A stretch of 64,000 nt of DNA from Romanomermis culicivorax (taxonomy: Eukaryota; Nematoda; Enoplea; Mermithida; Mermithidae): NCBI GenBank assembly GCA_963922205.1, contig CAWUHX010000535.1, positions 1-64,000 of the forward strand. Reading direction: 5' to 3'. This document shows, piece by piece, positions 19,054 through 29,539 of the stretch; position 1 is the first letter of the stretch; every line of letters begins with the position of its first letter. The position numbers were made by a program, and so were the translations under genes. The notes beneath the pieces were generated by a model. It was not told the origin of the DNA. It searched no databases and saw only the letters and a list, made by a program, of their open reading frames with translations.

Positions 19054-20466
19054 TGTTTATCTTAATAATGCTGAAATGAATAAAAGAACAGTTGAATCAA
19101 AACTGAAATAAATATTTTAAAGTTACTTTAAAAGGAACAATTGCTACATAAGAATTGCTTTCAAAACACATTTCTTATCACAAGCGTTTTTTGTATATAG
19201 AACCATAAAAATAAAATCGGTTGCGTGCATGCAGCCTCCTGTTGATTGTTTGATCTTTGTTCGGAAATCTTAGAAACAACTTTGAAGCTGCAATTTGCAT
19301 TACAATACACTGTGGCGCAGATCTAGACTTTAGAATTCCAAAATGAATTTTGACAGAACCCATGATAAAAAAGATAGTGGGTCTATAGTCGGATCTATTT
19401 TTATCCTACATTTTTATCCTAAACTAAAGTTTTGAGTTTTGATTCTTGCATCACTCAAGATTTCTTATAGCAAAATAATTATTGTTTATAATTGCAACCA
19501 ACATCATATGTCAGTTATCAGGTTTGGCCAGGCTTTGGTTTTTCGTTTTTTGATTTTTTTATTAAAAAATCAGAAAACCAAAAATGTCTCGGTTTTTCCG
19601 TTTTTTATGAATAAGTTTTAATAGAATTTTAACTGAGAAACAATTTAACAGAGGAAGAATTTCAAAAAACTTTGATAAATCGTTTTGAAGAATTATCCGA
19701 AGAATAGGTCCATCCAGTACATCAAAATATGATGAATTTCAGGTAGTATTCGAATATCAGTAAGTTTTCAACGATTTAGTCGTGGATCTGGCAACACCTA
19801 CACATATGACTTCTTTTCAGTAATGTGTAGTAGATGTATGCATACCTTGGCGTGGGAGAGGCCCAGCCAGATATCAAAATACATACAGCAGAATTTCTGC
19901 CTTAGGTATTTTTTCAAATATTTTTTTGATAGCTTGACTCAATTAAATTTGGATTGATTGTTGAACGCAAGTGCGGTTTTTGAAAATTTGCAGTTTGCAC
20001 CTGACTGTAAAAATGGTGTTTCCGGATTATATTGCTTTTGGCACTAGATTCAGTGCTATTTTGAAAAAATTAAGTGCTTTTTATGCCTTACGTTTAACAC
20101 GTCTGTTTTTATTTTTCAACCTGGCAACACTGGAGTATTTAAACCCATACCAACATATTTTGTAGTGACGTATAGTAAAATTAGATTATATACACGAAGT
20201 ACAATACTTGTTTCTCACTAAAAATTTGCTTGTGCTCGATTTTTTAATTTTTTACGCTTTAATTATTCTTGATAAAGAATAACTGGCATAATATAAATAA
20301 ATGCTAAGGGCAGTATTAGAATAGACGACGTAGTTTATTCATTTTGTCTAAGTTACTTGGCATATTTTGGGACATTAAGGTTGACATAAATGGTTTTGAA
20401 GAAAGATACAATTTTTGGACCAGACATCAAACATGGGCCATCATTTTTATATCCCTAATATTTTAG
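19054..20466. other. Intergenic region between the two transposon genes
   Basis: Holds the presumed divergent promoters of the integrase-like and RING genes. AT-rich, with a TTTTTGGTTTTTCG / inverse pair near 19530-19610. No exon recognised. Confidence 0.4.
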
Positions 20467-21780
20467 ACCACGGACGCCACTCTTATTTCCCCGTCTGCCG
20501 GGAGTGCCACACATTCCAACGCCGCCCCCAGTCTCCTGACAGGCTCAAAGGTTGACCTTTATTGTTCGTTTTTGTCGAGCTACGTGGGACGTTTGCGTCG
20601 AGCTACGTGAAAGTGAAACACATGTACAGTAAGTTAAAGGAGTACACCAGCCTTAGAGAAATGAAGAGTACAAATTTCATTCTGTAGCCTATAGAAGTTA
20701 TTGCAGAATCAGTTTACAAACTTCGAATTTTTGTGAATTTTTATTATATCTGGGGTACAGCTTTATTTATTTATATCCTTATGTAAGTGGAAAATCCGTT
20801 TTTTGAATCTTATCAATTATCAATAACTTTTTCGAATGATTCAATCAGCAATTTAATTACCAGGAGACTAAAGTTCATTTTGTAGCTAGGTACTTTCGGG
20901 GATTTTAGATTTGACGAGTTTGGTGAATTCTTTCGGAAAACTAGAAATTAATTCCATCACTCCGTGGCAAAACAGGGCTTTCAGAAAAAATTCCAGGAAA
21001 TGGGGCAGTCAAGAAATCTTGCTGCACTCACTTTACCTATAGCAACATGAAATAATTTTTTATTACCATTAAAATGTGCCGTATTTATTGCTTTTAGAAA
21101 AAGATTACTGGCACTGCCAGGGCCGCAATTGTATCGTGTGGTTTGGGGCACCAGCCCCCGCAGAAACAACTGAAAATTCGGGAATGGACGAGGAAAATAA
21201 TTCTGATTATCGTCGCCGCCCATCTCAGGCTGAAGTTTTATCAGAAATCAAGCGTTTCAAAAAGGAAACCAAAGAAGCCACCAATGAAATTTGAATAACT
21301 TTGCAAGCGGCCCTCAAAACAAATCAAAAGGAAAAAAGTAAAAATACACTAAAAATTTTTTGTTATGCAAATTGACCTTCTCTCAATCAAAATGTGTCTG
21401 TGTTCACTGACTTTCTGTGAATATTCGCCTAACATGAAACCTACATTTGCTTCATCTGGAACAAATGGGACGGTCACCTGCAACAACTTATTTAGCTATA
21501 ACATAATTTTTAAGACATTGCCAGCCTGGTCGTCAGTCTTCTCACCTGCACTATGTGCAGCAAATTCATGGAAAAGCCGTGCATATGTCCATCCTGCCAA
21601 AACATAGTCGGTTGCAAAGAGTGTGTGGAATGGTCACACGAGGCATTAAATGAAGTTCGTGCCGTTAATGAGTACGGGCCGGTAGATGCGATGTGTCCAC
21701 TTTGCCGAGAAGCCAGCCTCCCATTCAAACCCATTCAAGTCTTGGGATTCCAGGAAATAATTTCGATTTTACGTGATTAA
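20467..21780 (+). pseudogene. Zinc-finger / coiled-coil / RING protein of the TIR transposon, one in-frame stop
   Basis: Three plus-strand exons with compatible phases: 20467-20550 (acceptor AATATTTTAG, donor GTTGAC), 21098-21337 (acceptor TTGCTTTTAG, donor GTAAAA) and 21515-21780 (acceptor TTTTTAAG). Exon 1 has HSYFPVCRECHTFQRR and exon 2 begins KDYWHCQGRNCIVWF, together a possible Cys-based zinc finger. Exon 2 continues with an acidic stretch and a helical EVLSEIKRFKKETKEATNEI. The last exon has a RING-type pattern: CTMC, CICPSCQNIVGCKEC, and CPLCR. A TGA at 21292-21294 interrupts exon 2 and the same frame continues to the splice site. A first exon with ATG was not found. A RING domain suggests an E3 ubiquitin ligase-type or other protein-binding role; that is inference. 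Confidence 0.6.
20639..20759. mobile_element. MITE-like element, GTACACCAG termini (copy 2)
   Basis: About 120 bp, inverse of 18189-18297, with GTACACCAGCCTTAGAGAAA at one end and CTGGGGTAC at the other. It sits in the intron after the first RING-gene exon. Confidence 0.6.
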
Positions 21781-21959
21781 TTTTTTATGCAACGTAAAAT
21801 GTTATTGTTTTATGTGGTGGCCAAATAAAGTTCGTTTGACTAGTCAGCATAAAAGAAAATCTCCAAGATATATGTAAGATTTTGCCAAATACATTCTTTT
21901 AAAACATCTTTATAAGGTATGGATAATTTGCTGATGAGATAAATATTCATCTTTGGAAT

Positions 21960-23229
21960 TATTTAGGAAAATTGTCAGTTAATTAGTTGGCGGATAGCCT
22001 GTATGTTTGAAAAACTGGAAAAAATCGCTGCCCTGAAATATGCATAACCTTTATATAAAAGAAATCGAAACATGAAAACCGGTAAGTTTCAATCGAACTC
22101 TACAGGATTTTACAGTCATACAAACTTGCAAAATTCTTAAAAACTTCGTTTTTCGAAAATTTTAGTAAATTCATATTTTTATTTAAAAAACACAGTGTTG
22201 CATTTACCTAAAATCTCTCAGATGCATCTTATACGTTGTTCTTCCCAAATTGGAATTAAAATGATGAAAATCTGCATAAGATTTAATATAACTAAGGGAA
22301 TTAGTACTTTTTTGAAAAAATTATATCTCGTAGTAAACTTGAGTTTATTTTTTACAAAGCGCTAGGGAAACTGGAATACAGTATGATTTTGATATACTTA
22401 CACTGTGTAAAATGCATATTGTAATATGCAAATCCGTGCGACTCTTACGAAAAAAACAAGCTCTAGCTGTTGTTATTTACATCAACTCTTTGAAACATGT
22501 CTGCTTATTTATGGTTATGATACAATATTTGTCGTTATGTTTATCGTCAACGGATCGTTAATAATATTCAATAAAGAAGCATTGTTGCCGTTATTTAATA
22601 TCCAATAACAAAACGATGGCTCATTAACGATATAGTAAAAACGCATCTTTAATTAGATAAATGTCGTTAACGACGTTAATGTTTATATATATATGGCTTA
22701 TAGGTCACTTGGGCATTGGGCAATTCTGCCGCTCACTGTATGTACTAAAGAAAGATGAACGGTGCTTTTGCACAATGCCCAATGTGCAATGGGCATCTTA
22801 ACCACTCATCACGCGTATTTTGTAAAACACAGCGGTGCTTTCGCACAATGCCCAATGTGCATTGGGCTGTTGCACCGCTCACCGCTCGAATTTTTTAAAA
22901 CAGAGCGGCGCTTTTGCACATTGCCCAATGTGCAATGGGCTTTTTCACCGCTCACCGCACGAATTTTTCAAAACAGAGCGGCGCTTTTGCACATTGCCCA
23001 CGTGCAATGGGCTTTTTCACTGCTCATTTTGTAAAACATTGTGTACTGAGCGTTGGATTTGCACATTTTGAAATGTGCATTTGTGCCGCAAAAGGTTGAG
23101 CGGCGATTTTCGAATTTGCACGTATAACCCTGTGCAATCCCTTCCAATCATCTATAAACTCGTGGGATCGTTGCTTCATTGAATGAATTAACCAGTGCAA
23201 TCGAAAACTGCACTTTAATACACGGACAC
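21960..23229. repeat. Right terminal inverted repeat of the 8.8-kb transposon
   Basis: Inverse partner of 14423-15770, with the same subterminal array at about 22740-23090. It starts at ATTTAGGAAAATTGTCAGTT near 21961 and lacks the extra duplicated segment present on the left. Confidence 0.9.
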
Positions 23230-23235
23230 GGCGTC

Positions 23236-24110
23236 TACCCAGCTGGTTTTAATTTACCCCAAACAGATTCTTTCTGTCATCAAGCAGATTCTAATACCTG
23301 GCATTGATCAAGAAAAGAAGAGAAAGACGTCATAATTATGAAAAATATGCTGTAGCTCTACGGTTTTTCTGAACAAAGCATGCATGATTCCAAAAAAATA
23401 ACGTTAAAACCTTTAAAAACAGATCAAGAGAATATTCACTCATATTTGACTAATTTAGATACAAGAATTTGCTAGTTCGTGGATGTTAAAAACATTTTTT
23501 GGGTAATCGAGAAAAAAATTCTATCCCAGCCCCCTGTACCGGCTAACCCCCAGCAGAATTTATACGCTGTGCAAGCGCAGATAGAAATTTCGATAGGTCC
23601 AATGAAATTGACGAAGTAATGCACCCCTTGTCACTGGATTGAAATTGATCATCAACATTATAGTGGTCGTGGCTAGAATCTGCTATCCCTGAAAGGTAGC
23701 CTTTGTTCATCACTGCATTATTTCAATAATGACAAAATATGTCATTTTCAAGGGCCCACAGAGTAAAGTTGTGAATTTAATGCAGAGACCTTGTCAGCAG
23801 ATCTCAAGGGATATAAAGGGGCATGGTCTCGTTGAGATTTTTACTCCTATTTCAGGATCAGATGACTCTGTTGTATTTAAGTGACCGAATTAGAGCCCTA
23901 GTGAAAAATATGACAATAGTCCCGATGACATATTGTCTTCCGTACCTAGTAAACTGTAGTACCTAGTAAAAGCTACTTTGTATTGTGGCGATTCACTCAC
24001 ACGAGCAGTAATGTTGGTAATGGATTTATAGGATTCTAATTTTTAAAATTGGAATCCATCGCAAAGTAAATTGAACAATCGGGCATTTAGGAAGTCAGAA
24101 CAACGGTCAT
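23236..24110. other. No gene recognised
   Basis: AT-rich with scattered stops in all frames. I looked on the minus strand for a continuation of the toxin-like frame cut at 14422 and found only short, stop-interrupted frames next to the border. Confidence 0.4.
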
Positions 24111-24114
24111 ACAG

Positions 24115-24624
24115 ATGCTATTAATATTCTTATTCAGTTTATTCGCGCTGACAAGTATAATAGGGGTATACAATAAAGAAAATGATCCTCGGTTCGAACA
24201 TCAATACTTGTATAATACTCTTTACTCTGTATGTACTACTGTTATAGGGCAAAGTTAATACCCAGATCCAAAGGAGCCGCCAAACTGCGATTTCGGACGG
24301 GACCTTTCGACATTTTTAAAACGGAGGTCGATAAGGATTGGTTAGAATATCAGCCTTGCCATGTTTTATAAGTTCGAGAGAATGTCTATTTTTCTCAGGC
24401 ATAACAACTCAAACTGTCAGAAACTTTGTTTGGAAATGTCAAATCATAAGCCGTACACGAAACTTTTGATGTACAGACATTGTTTGCACAACGAGCTGGT
24501 CATTTTGAAAATAAGAAAAGCCGGTTATAAAGTATTTTGCATCACAACGTTGACGAGGGGCGGCATGTATACGTTCATCAATGATTATGCCACGTGTGGA
24601 AATGTGAGTCCGAATCAAGCCTGA
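24115..24624 (+). pseudogene. Possible secreted protein, broken into three frames
   Basis: An ATG at 24115 opens a 47-codon frame with a clear signal-peptide core (MLLIFLFSLFALTSIIGVYN), ending at 24258. A second frame follows (AKLIPRSKGAAKLRF, then FDIFKTEVDKDWLEYQPCHV) to about 24371, and a third runs 24361-24624 (NNSNCQKLCLEMSNHKPYTK, then RKAGYKVFCITTL). The three together look like one Cys-containing extracellular protein with two frame breaks, or exons with introns I could not place. The family is unknown. Confidence 0.35.
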
Positions 24625-24933
24625 TTAATTAATGAAGGATGAGCCCACCCATAAAGGACCACACCAAATCTCATGAACAATTTTCAGAAAAATTCGTTCA
24701 AATTTTAAGGAACCACAATAAAAAAATGCACGATTAAGTGCGTCACCCTGCCTCCTACTACAGTAGAAGTTTTAGATGGGTAATGTACTTCCAAAACTTC
24801 AGACCAAGAGATGAACTACGTTTGCCCCATTTGCATGATTAAAACACAAAAAACTTTGTCATTAGAAAATTTATTCAGTCACAAAACACCTGCAACAAAA
24901 TAATACATTTAAGAATTATTTCAAAGCCAAAAA

Positions 24934-25092
24934 TTATCCTCTGATGGAATTATCCCTATCGACATCGTCAATCATTAGATTTTCATAGAAGCTTTGGCTT
25001 ACTTTTGGAATATACAAGGTTTTTAACTGCTTTTTCAAATCTTCGATTTTCTTTTCATTGATAGAATGATCGGTTGTCTTCTGCGTCGACAT
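24934..25092 (-). CDS. 52-aa hydrophilic ORF with downstream poly(A) signal
   Basis: ATG at 25092, stop TAA at 24934. The product starts MSTQKTTDHSINEKKIEDLK, has a basic helical centre and an acidic end (LMIDDVDRDN). The composition is coding-like and unlike the surrounding AT-rich DNA, and AATAAA on the minus strand lies near 24870. It could be a small gene or the last exon of a larger one. No family recognised. Confidence 0.4.
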   Translation of the reverse strand: MSTQKTTDHSINEKKIEDLKKQLKTLYIPKVSQSFYENLMIDDVDRDNSIRG

Positions 25093-25119
25093 CAAATCAA
25101 CTTAAATGATTGTGTGCCA

Positions 25120-25380
25120 CTAGGTCGACTGTCTCAGTAAGTCGATCATTCCAGTAGTAAGCCGACCATTCCAGAAGGTCCACTGTTCCAGAAGGTCTAC
25201 TGTACTCCGTAACTTAGCATGTCGTTTATACAAAAGCTCAAGCCGAATCCTGAGCCTAAGCCCTAAAAGCAATCTGATTTCGCAAATTTGGATCATTAAA
25301 CTGTCATGTACTATTCTTTTATCAGTATGGTCGGCTTTGTGGGACAGTCGTCTTACTGGGATGATCAACTTACTCGAATT
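25120..25380. repeat. Degenerate short tandem repeat (GTCGAC / CATTCCAG type)
   Basis: Repeats of roughly 15-20 bp such as TAAGTCGATCATTCCAGTAG, AAGCCGACCATTCCAGAAGG and GGTCCACTGTTCCAGAAGG, with inverse-oriented versions near 25330-25370. A related trace occurs at about 55240-55280. Confidence 0.55.
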
Positions 25381-26320
25381 TATACAGGGTGAGCAAAAAA
25401 AGGCAAACGGTACTGACTTTCATAACAGTTAAATGGATTAAGCTTTTTTAATGCGGATTGCTGCATTAGAATCCCCTGTTTGTGTTTATTATAAGGACAA
25501 ACTTTCGACTTTTCGTTTTACTCAGCTGAACAAATGATTGAATCAGCTGAAAAATTAGATCTTTCATCAATAAAATACATGCTAAAACTATTAATCTTCC
25601 ATTGTTAAAAAAATCAAAATCCAGTAGTTTTGGTGCCGAAATCAACGATATTCACAGCTAAGATTAGCCGATTGCAGCCACATTTTTTTGCAGTCTACTT
25701 TTTCATGATCTAGATCATTTGAAAATCATTTATCTTGATGTACAGTTGACATTGTCTAAACTATAACTCGAAAAAAGTAATTTGTCTCCATTTTTTGGCT
25801 TAGGATGAATTTTCAAAGTAAAAGACATAAATAAAGCATCTGTCGACATTTTCGAGTGAGAGAGTCCATTTGGAGGAAATGATGAAAGTAATAGAGACAC
25901 TAGTTTTTAAACTCATTAGAATGCTAGACAAGATCGCAAACATTTGAAACCTGATCTGTATTTATGGCATTTATGATAAAGATAAATTTTAAATACTTAT
26001 ATAATATAATAAATATGTACGAAAATAGATAAAAACAAGTAAATGTAAAAAATAATAATGGATGATATGATGTGGCTTACATTTTTGGGCTGTCATGGGA
26101 CTGAACACTCCTGCCCGATCCGGCACAACAATATTTCTTCAGCCAGCTGTTGGAGCGATCTTTTTGCCAATAGATTCCTTTCTTGGTCCAGAATCGGCTC
26201 AGCAACAAATATGGAGCTGGAATCTATGAGCGCAAATCCAAGATTGCCCTAGCCAAAACCATAATCTAAGCTCGTACCCGGGTTTAAGGGTGATGCAAAG
26301 ATTCGGCTTTCCTACTCGAA
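25381..26320. other. No gene recognised
   Basis: AT-rich. Short frames near 26058 are not convincing. Confidence 0.4.
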
Positions 26321-26365
26321 TAACTGTTGAATCCGGCTATGGCTGGTTCGGGGTTTTACCCAGGC

Positions 26366-26675
26366 CTTTTTAAGACTGAAGAATCCCAACCTGGATGCAT
26401 TTCGGAATTATAATGAAAAGTATGAGTTTGTCTCATACCAACGGGTACCAAATTTTCAGGCTAAACACGGCCCGATATTGACCGCCCCAGCCGAACGCTT
26501 GACGACTAAAAAGAAAATATGGGCCCAGTGTATCGACGATTGCAGCACGGACTGTTACAAAGATGCTACATTGGAGAGTAAGACTACCAACGAGCCACTG
26601 GGTACGTTTACCATGGACGACAGCACAACACATATCGACAAGAAGTACGGATTAATGTGCCGGAGAACTAATTAA
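26366..26675 (+). CDS. Orphan exon, Cys-containing protein of unknown function
   Basis: After a possible 3' splice site (GGTTTTACCCAG), one frame stays open to TAA at 26675, about 100 codons. It contains LKNPNLDAFRNYNEKYEFVS, then AKHGPILTAPAERLTTKK, then WAQCIDDCSTDCYKDATLES and a hydrophilic end. The Cys spacing and lack of low-complexity bias suggest a real extracellular or metal-binding segment, probably a terminal exon. No upstream exon was found, and I do not recognise the family. Confidence 0.4.
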
Positions 26676-27410
26676 ATTCCTAATTCATTGAAACAAATTG
26701 TAAATCAAAGTTGTGTTTTGATCGTTATTTGTCCTTATGATGCTGTTGAGCTTTTACTTTATAGTCGAAATAATAGTTAAATGCATGGCATATACAGTAA
26801 TGTGAGACGCACAGTGCAATACAAAGTGATTGTACTTGCGTTAAACAATCGATAAAAAGTCATTTGCACAACGATTTATCCCATAATCTACACGTAGAAA
26901 AGCTTTTTTTCACGTGTTTGGCGAGAATATACTGAAATGCTCCATCAATTTACTGCTATAATTACATTGGTGATCTGCTGAACAAAACGTGTAGCAATTC
27001 GAAAAATACAATGAAGAATAAACTGATAATTGTCCTTCATTCTTGTCTGCAGGTCTACATAGCAAGTTTTAACCACTGGTGTCCTTTCCACTAATAAACA
27101 TGGCACTATCATGTATGTGTCCAGTCGCCCTAGCAATAAGATTCGGATGAGTTCCAATAGCCAACATAAGCCTGACCATGTGTGCAGGAATGAGGTCATG
27201 CATAAGTTCAGCTTAAGATTGTGACCCGTCACCTCGAAAGATGCCAATACCTCGAGCATCCCCGTTGCCTCGAATAATGCATAAAATCCCATTTACCTCT
27301 TCATTTTTGTTCAAAAACATTTTTATGTTAAGCATGTTACACTACAATCATATCTATAGTATGCACTTAGTTTACGTAATACTGTAGATCTTCCATATTT
27401 CGCCATTCAG

Positions 27411-27749
27411 AGCATCCATTACACAATAGAAACAGTTGGCGAAGTTTTGGTTCTAACCATCATTCATGGAATAACAAACAGTTCTCAAATCAGATTCTCC
27501 ACCAGAATCAAGAAATGCTTTCAGAATGCATTATACAAAACGTTCTCTATCATTCTGAACAGTCCAATGCTGATAGAGATTGAAGCAGATGATTTTTTAT
27601 ACTTGAAACTGTCTCCTCTAATTATCGATTCGTTAAAAAATCTTGCCATGATAATTGATAAAAGTGAAGTGGAACCTTTATTGAAAATACAAGTGAATCA
27701 GGAAGTTCAGGCGTGGAGTATTTGTTGCGCAAATAAAAATTTGGTCTAG
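27411..27749 (+). CDS. Orphan terminal exon, unknown protein
   Basis: Opens after a possible acceptor (TTCGCCATTCAG) and reads through TVGEVLVLTIIHGITNSSQI, then RIKKCFQNALYKTFSIILNS and a helical DDFLYLKLSPLIIDSLKNLA, to the stop at 27749. The amphipathic helical spacing is coding-like; a BACK-type helical domain is a weak guess. There is no ATG at its 5' end, so it would need upstream exons. Confidence 0.33.
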   Translation, partial: SIHYTIETVGEVLVLTIIHGITNSSQIRFSTRIKKCFQNALYKTFSIILNSPMLIEIEADDFLYLKLSPLIIDSLKNLAMIIDKSEVEPLLKIQVNQEVQAWSICCANKNLV

Positions 27750-27806
27750 TTGGTGCATGGCGGCAGTGTAAACTTTTTTTGGATTATTTTGACAAGATTT
27801 CTGATA

Positions 27807-27954
27807 CATATCTTACAGTATGATCACTTAATATGATGTGCAAGTACGATGTTATGCATATCTTACAGTATGATCACTTAATATGATGTGCAAGTACGAT
27901 GTTATGCATACCTTACAGTATGATCACATGAGATGATGTGCAGGTACAGTTCAT
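27807..27954. repeat. 50-bp tandem repeat, three copies
   Basis: Unit begins CATATCTTACAGTATGATCA. Copies at 27807-27856 and 27857-27906 are identical by eye; the third (from 27907) is diverged and a little shorter. It lies just upstream of a heat-shock-element cluster. Confidence 0.9.
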
Positions 27955-27970
27955 GTACTGCATTGTACCA

Positions 27971-28063
27971 GAAAGTTCGAGAACTTTCCACAATATTCTG
28001 TAATATTCTTTTATATTCTGCAAGGTTCTAGAACATTCGGTGATCTTCCCTAATACTATATAT
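27971..28063 (+). promoter_or_regulatory. Heat-shock-element cluster with TATA box
   Basis: Two consensus heat-shock elements. The first is GAAAGTTCGAGAACTTTC at 27971-27988, four alternating GAA/TTC blocks with 2-bp spacing. The second is TTCTAGAACATTC at 28026-28038, three blocks. Between them lie three TATTCT-type repeats, and TATATATGG follows at 28057-28063. HSF1 trimers bind such arrays. I see no coding gene directly downstream, so this could be the promoter of a transposon remnant or of a noncoding transcript. Confidence 0.6.
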
Positions 28064-28069
28064 GGTGTG

Positions 28070-29455
28070 TTGTTTTGTACTTTATTTTATTTATTGTACT
28101 ATTTGGTACTTGGATATTATTTAGTGCTTAGATATATTTATGTTGTGTTAATTAGCCTTATTAAACGTAGCTATTTATCACCTTTTATTCTAGTTGGATA
28201 CTTATAAATTATCATAAGGATAATATATTTTCAACATAGTCCAGTAATTATTCAAGACACAACAGCTTCCATAGGGTTAATGATTAATCCCTCATTGATA
28301 CACGTGTGATGTCACTTTTTTGATAGCAGATCCTTATTGTTTAGCCAGTGACTTTAAGACACGAATTTTGTTCGTTGTCGACCTGGCTACTGCACAGGCC
28401 TCTCAAATTTTTTAATTTTGAGTGCATGGGGGGGGGGGGTGTGAAAATTGCTTGTATAAATATGCCACATTACTGTAAATAAGGCAGATCTGAGATTTCT
28501 ATTATTTGCCTTACTTTTTAAAAAAAAGTCAAATTAAGCTTTTTGTGTTCCTTTAAAGTTTGCGAGCAAGATGAAAAAATTTTCCTCATTAGTGTACAGT
28601 AAACATAAAAGATGGAAATTTCATTTCACAATTGATTAAGCGATAAAATTTCGTGAATAGCCCTCATATAAGAAAGCAATTCTGTTCAAATTGATTGTGA
28701 ACAAACATAATATTTTATATTGAGTTTGACTTTTTCTATTCTCATGTAGAAATTTACCTTTTTTTACAGTAGGAAGCCTCGCATTAAGTGGAAATTGTGT
28801 ATCGAATTGGACGTACTTTTTGGTTTTTGTTGCGCTTATCAACTTGAATTAAATTACCTATAGTTCCATTATAATCTCACAATTTCTGTACCCCTGGCCA
28901 CGAAATAATTGTCAAACACCCCCCTGAAGTTTTTCGAACACAGTTGTTTGATGATTTTTGTCCATATTTTGTACGATAAATATGCATCTGGAGCTTTTTT
29001 TTTGTTTTTCCGCTCATCCACCCCCTACCTTCCTTGCGATGGAAAGTACGAAGACCCTCCCCAGTAGAATATTCTTGCTGTGCATGTCTGATTTCAAGGT
29101 GTGGTATCATTTTAAATCGGGGTCTTTTCAACAATTTTACCCCCACCATTTTCTTTGTTTTCACGCTTTTCCTGTTCTTTGTGTACACTGAGAGTAATTG
29201 TAAAAATTTTTTTGCTTTCATTCAGTTCATAATTGCTTTTTCAAATGGCATTACTGAGTTATTTTAATAATTTCGATTTTCATCGATTTTTGTGATTAGT
29301 GAGTAGGCATTTGTTTTTCCTTTAAAATTTTCCTTAGGCTTAGGCTTAGCGCACAGCTGCTGCGCCCCAAGGGCGCAGCGCTGTTGAGGCTCTTCCAAAT
29401 GAAGTTGTTAGTTTAAATAGTATCAAGGGTCGGTCAAATGATTATTTTCAGTCTT
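28070..29455. other. No gene recognised; inverse repeat fragments
   Basis: AT-rich. 29117-29185 matches 29555-29640 in inverse orientation (core CAGGAAAAGCGTGAAAA), a diverged repeat pair. A perfect 9-bp hairpin GCTGCGCCC-CAA-GGGCGCAGC lies at 29359-29379. Confidence 0.45.
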
Positions 29456-29461
29456 GTTTAG

Positions 29462-29536
29462 TTGTGCCTGCTTGGTCGAGTGGATATGACACTTGCCTTT
29501 GAAACACCAGATTCTGACTTCGATTCCGGTTGAAAC
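29462..29536 (+). tRNA. tRNA-like sequence (Gln-like loop), probably a pseudogene or SINE head
   Basis: A box-like TGGTCGAGTGGATA is followed by a CTTTGAA loop as in tRNA-Gln(TTG) and a B box-like CTTCGATTCC. The anticodon stem does not pair well, so it is unlikely to be a working tRNA. Confidence 0.3.
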
Positions 29537-29539
29537 GTA

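Larger units (their letters stand above)
14423..23229. mobile_element. 8.8-kb TIR DNA transposon with two divergent intron-containing genes
   Basis: The outer ends read GTGTCCGTGTATTAAAGTGC inward from both sides. The inverted arms continue inward to about 15770 and 21960. The flanks are GGCGTA (14417-14422) and GGCGTC (23230-23235), a likely 6-bp target duplication with one mismatch. Inside, a five-exon DDE integrase-like gene runs left from 19053 and a zinc-finger/RING gene runs right from about 20467. Encoded integrase-type transposase, long TIRs and about 6-bp duplication fit the integrase-like DNA transposons (the IS3EU/Ginger kind); the exact superfamily is not settled here. Confidence 0.85.

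Noticed and set aside
26945-27292. 115-codon minus-strand ORF
   Set aside because: Open, but with no recognisable domain, no supporting splice or poly(A) context, and overlapping a degenerate CCTCGAAT-type repeat.
27807-27954. Possible CRISPR-like array
   Set aside because: The 50-bp units are directly adjacent with no spacers, and the genome is eukaryotic.
28877-29221. 114-codon basic minus-strand ORF
   Set aside because: Overlaps an inverted-repeat fragment also found at 29555-29640; its basic composition follows from the T-rich plus strand.
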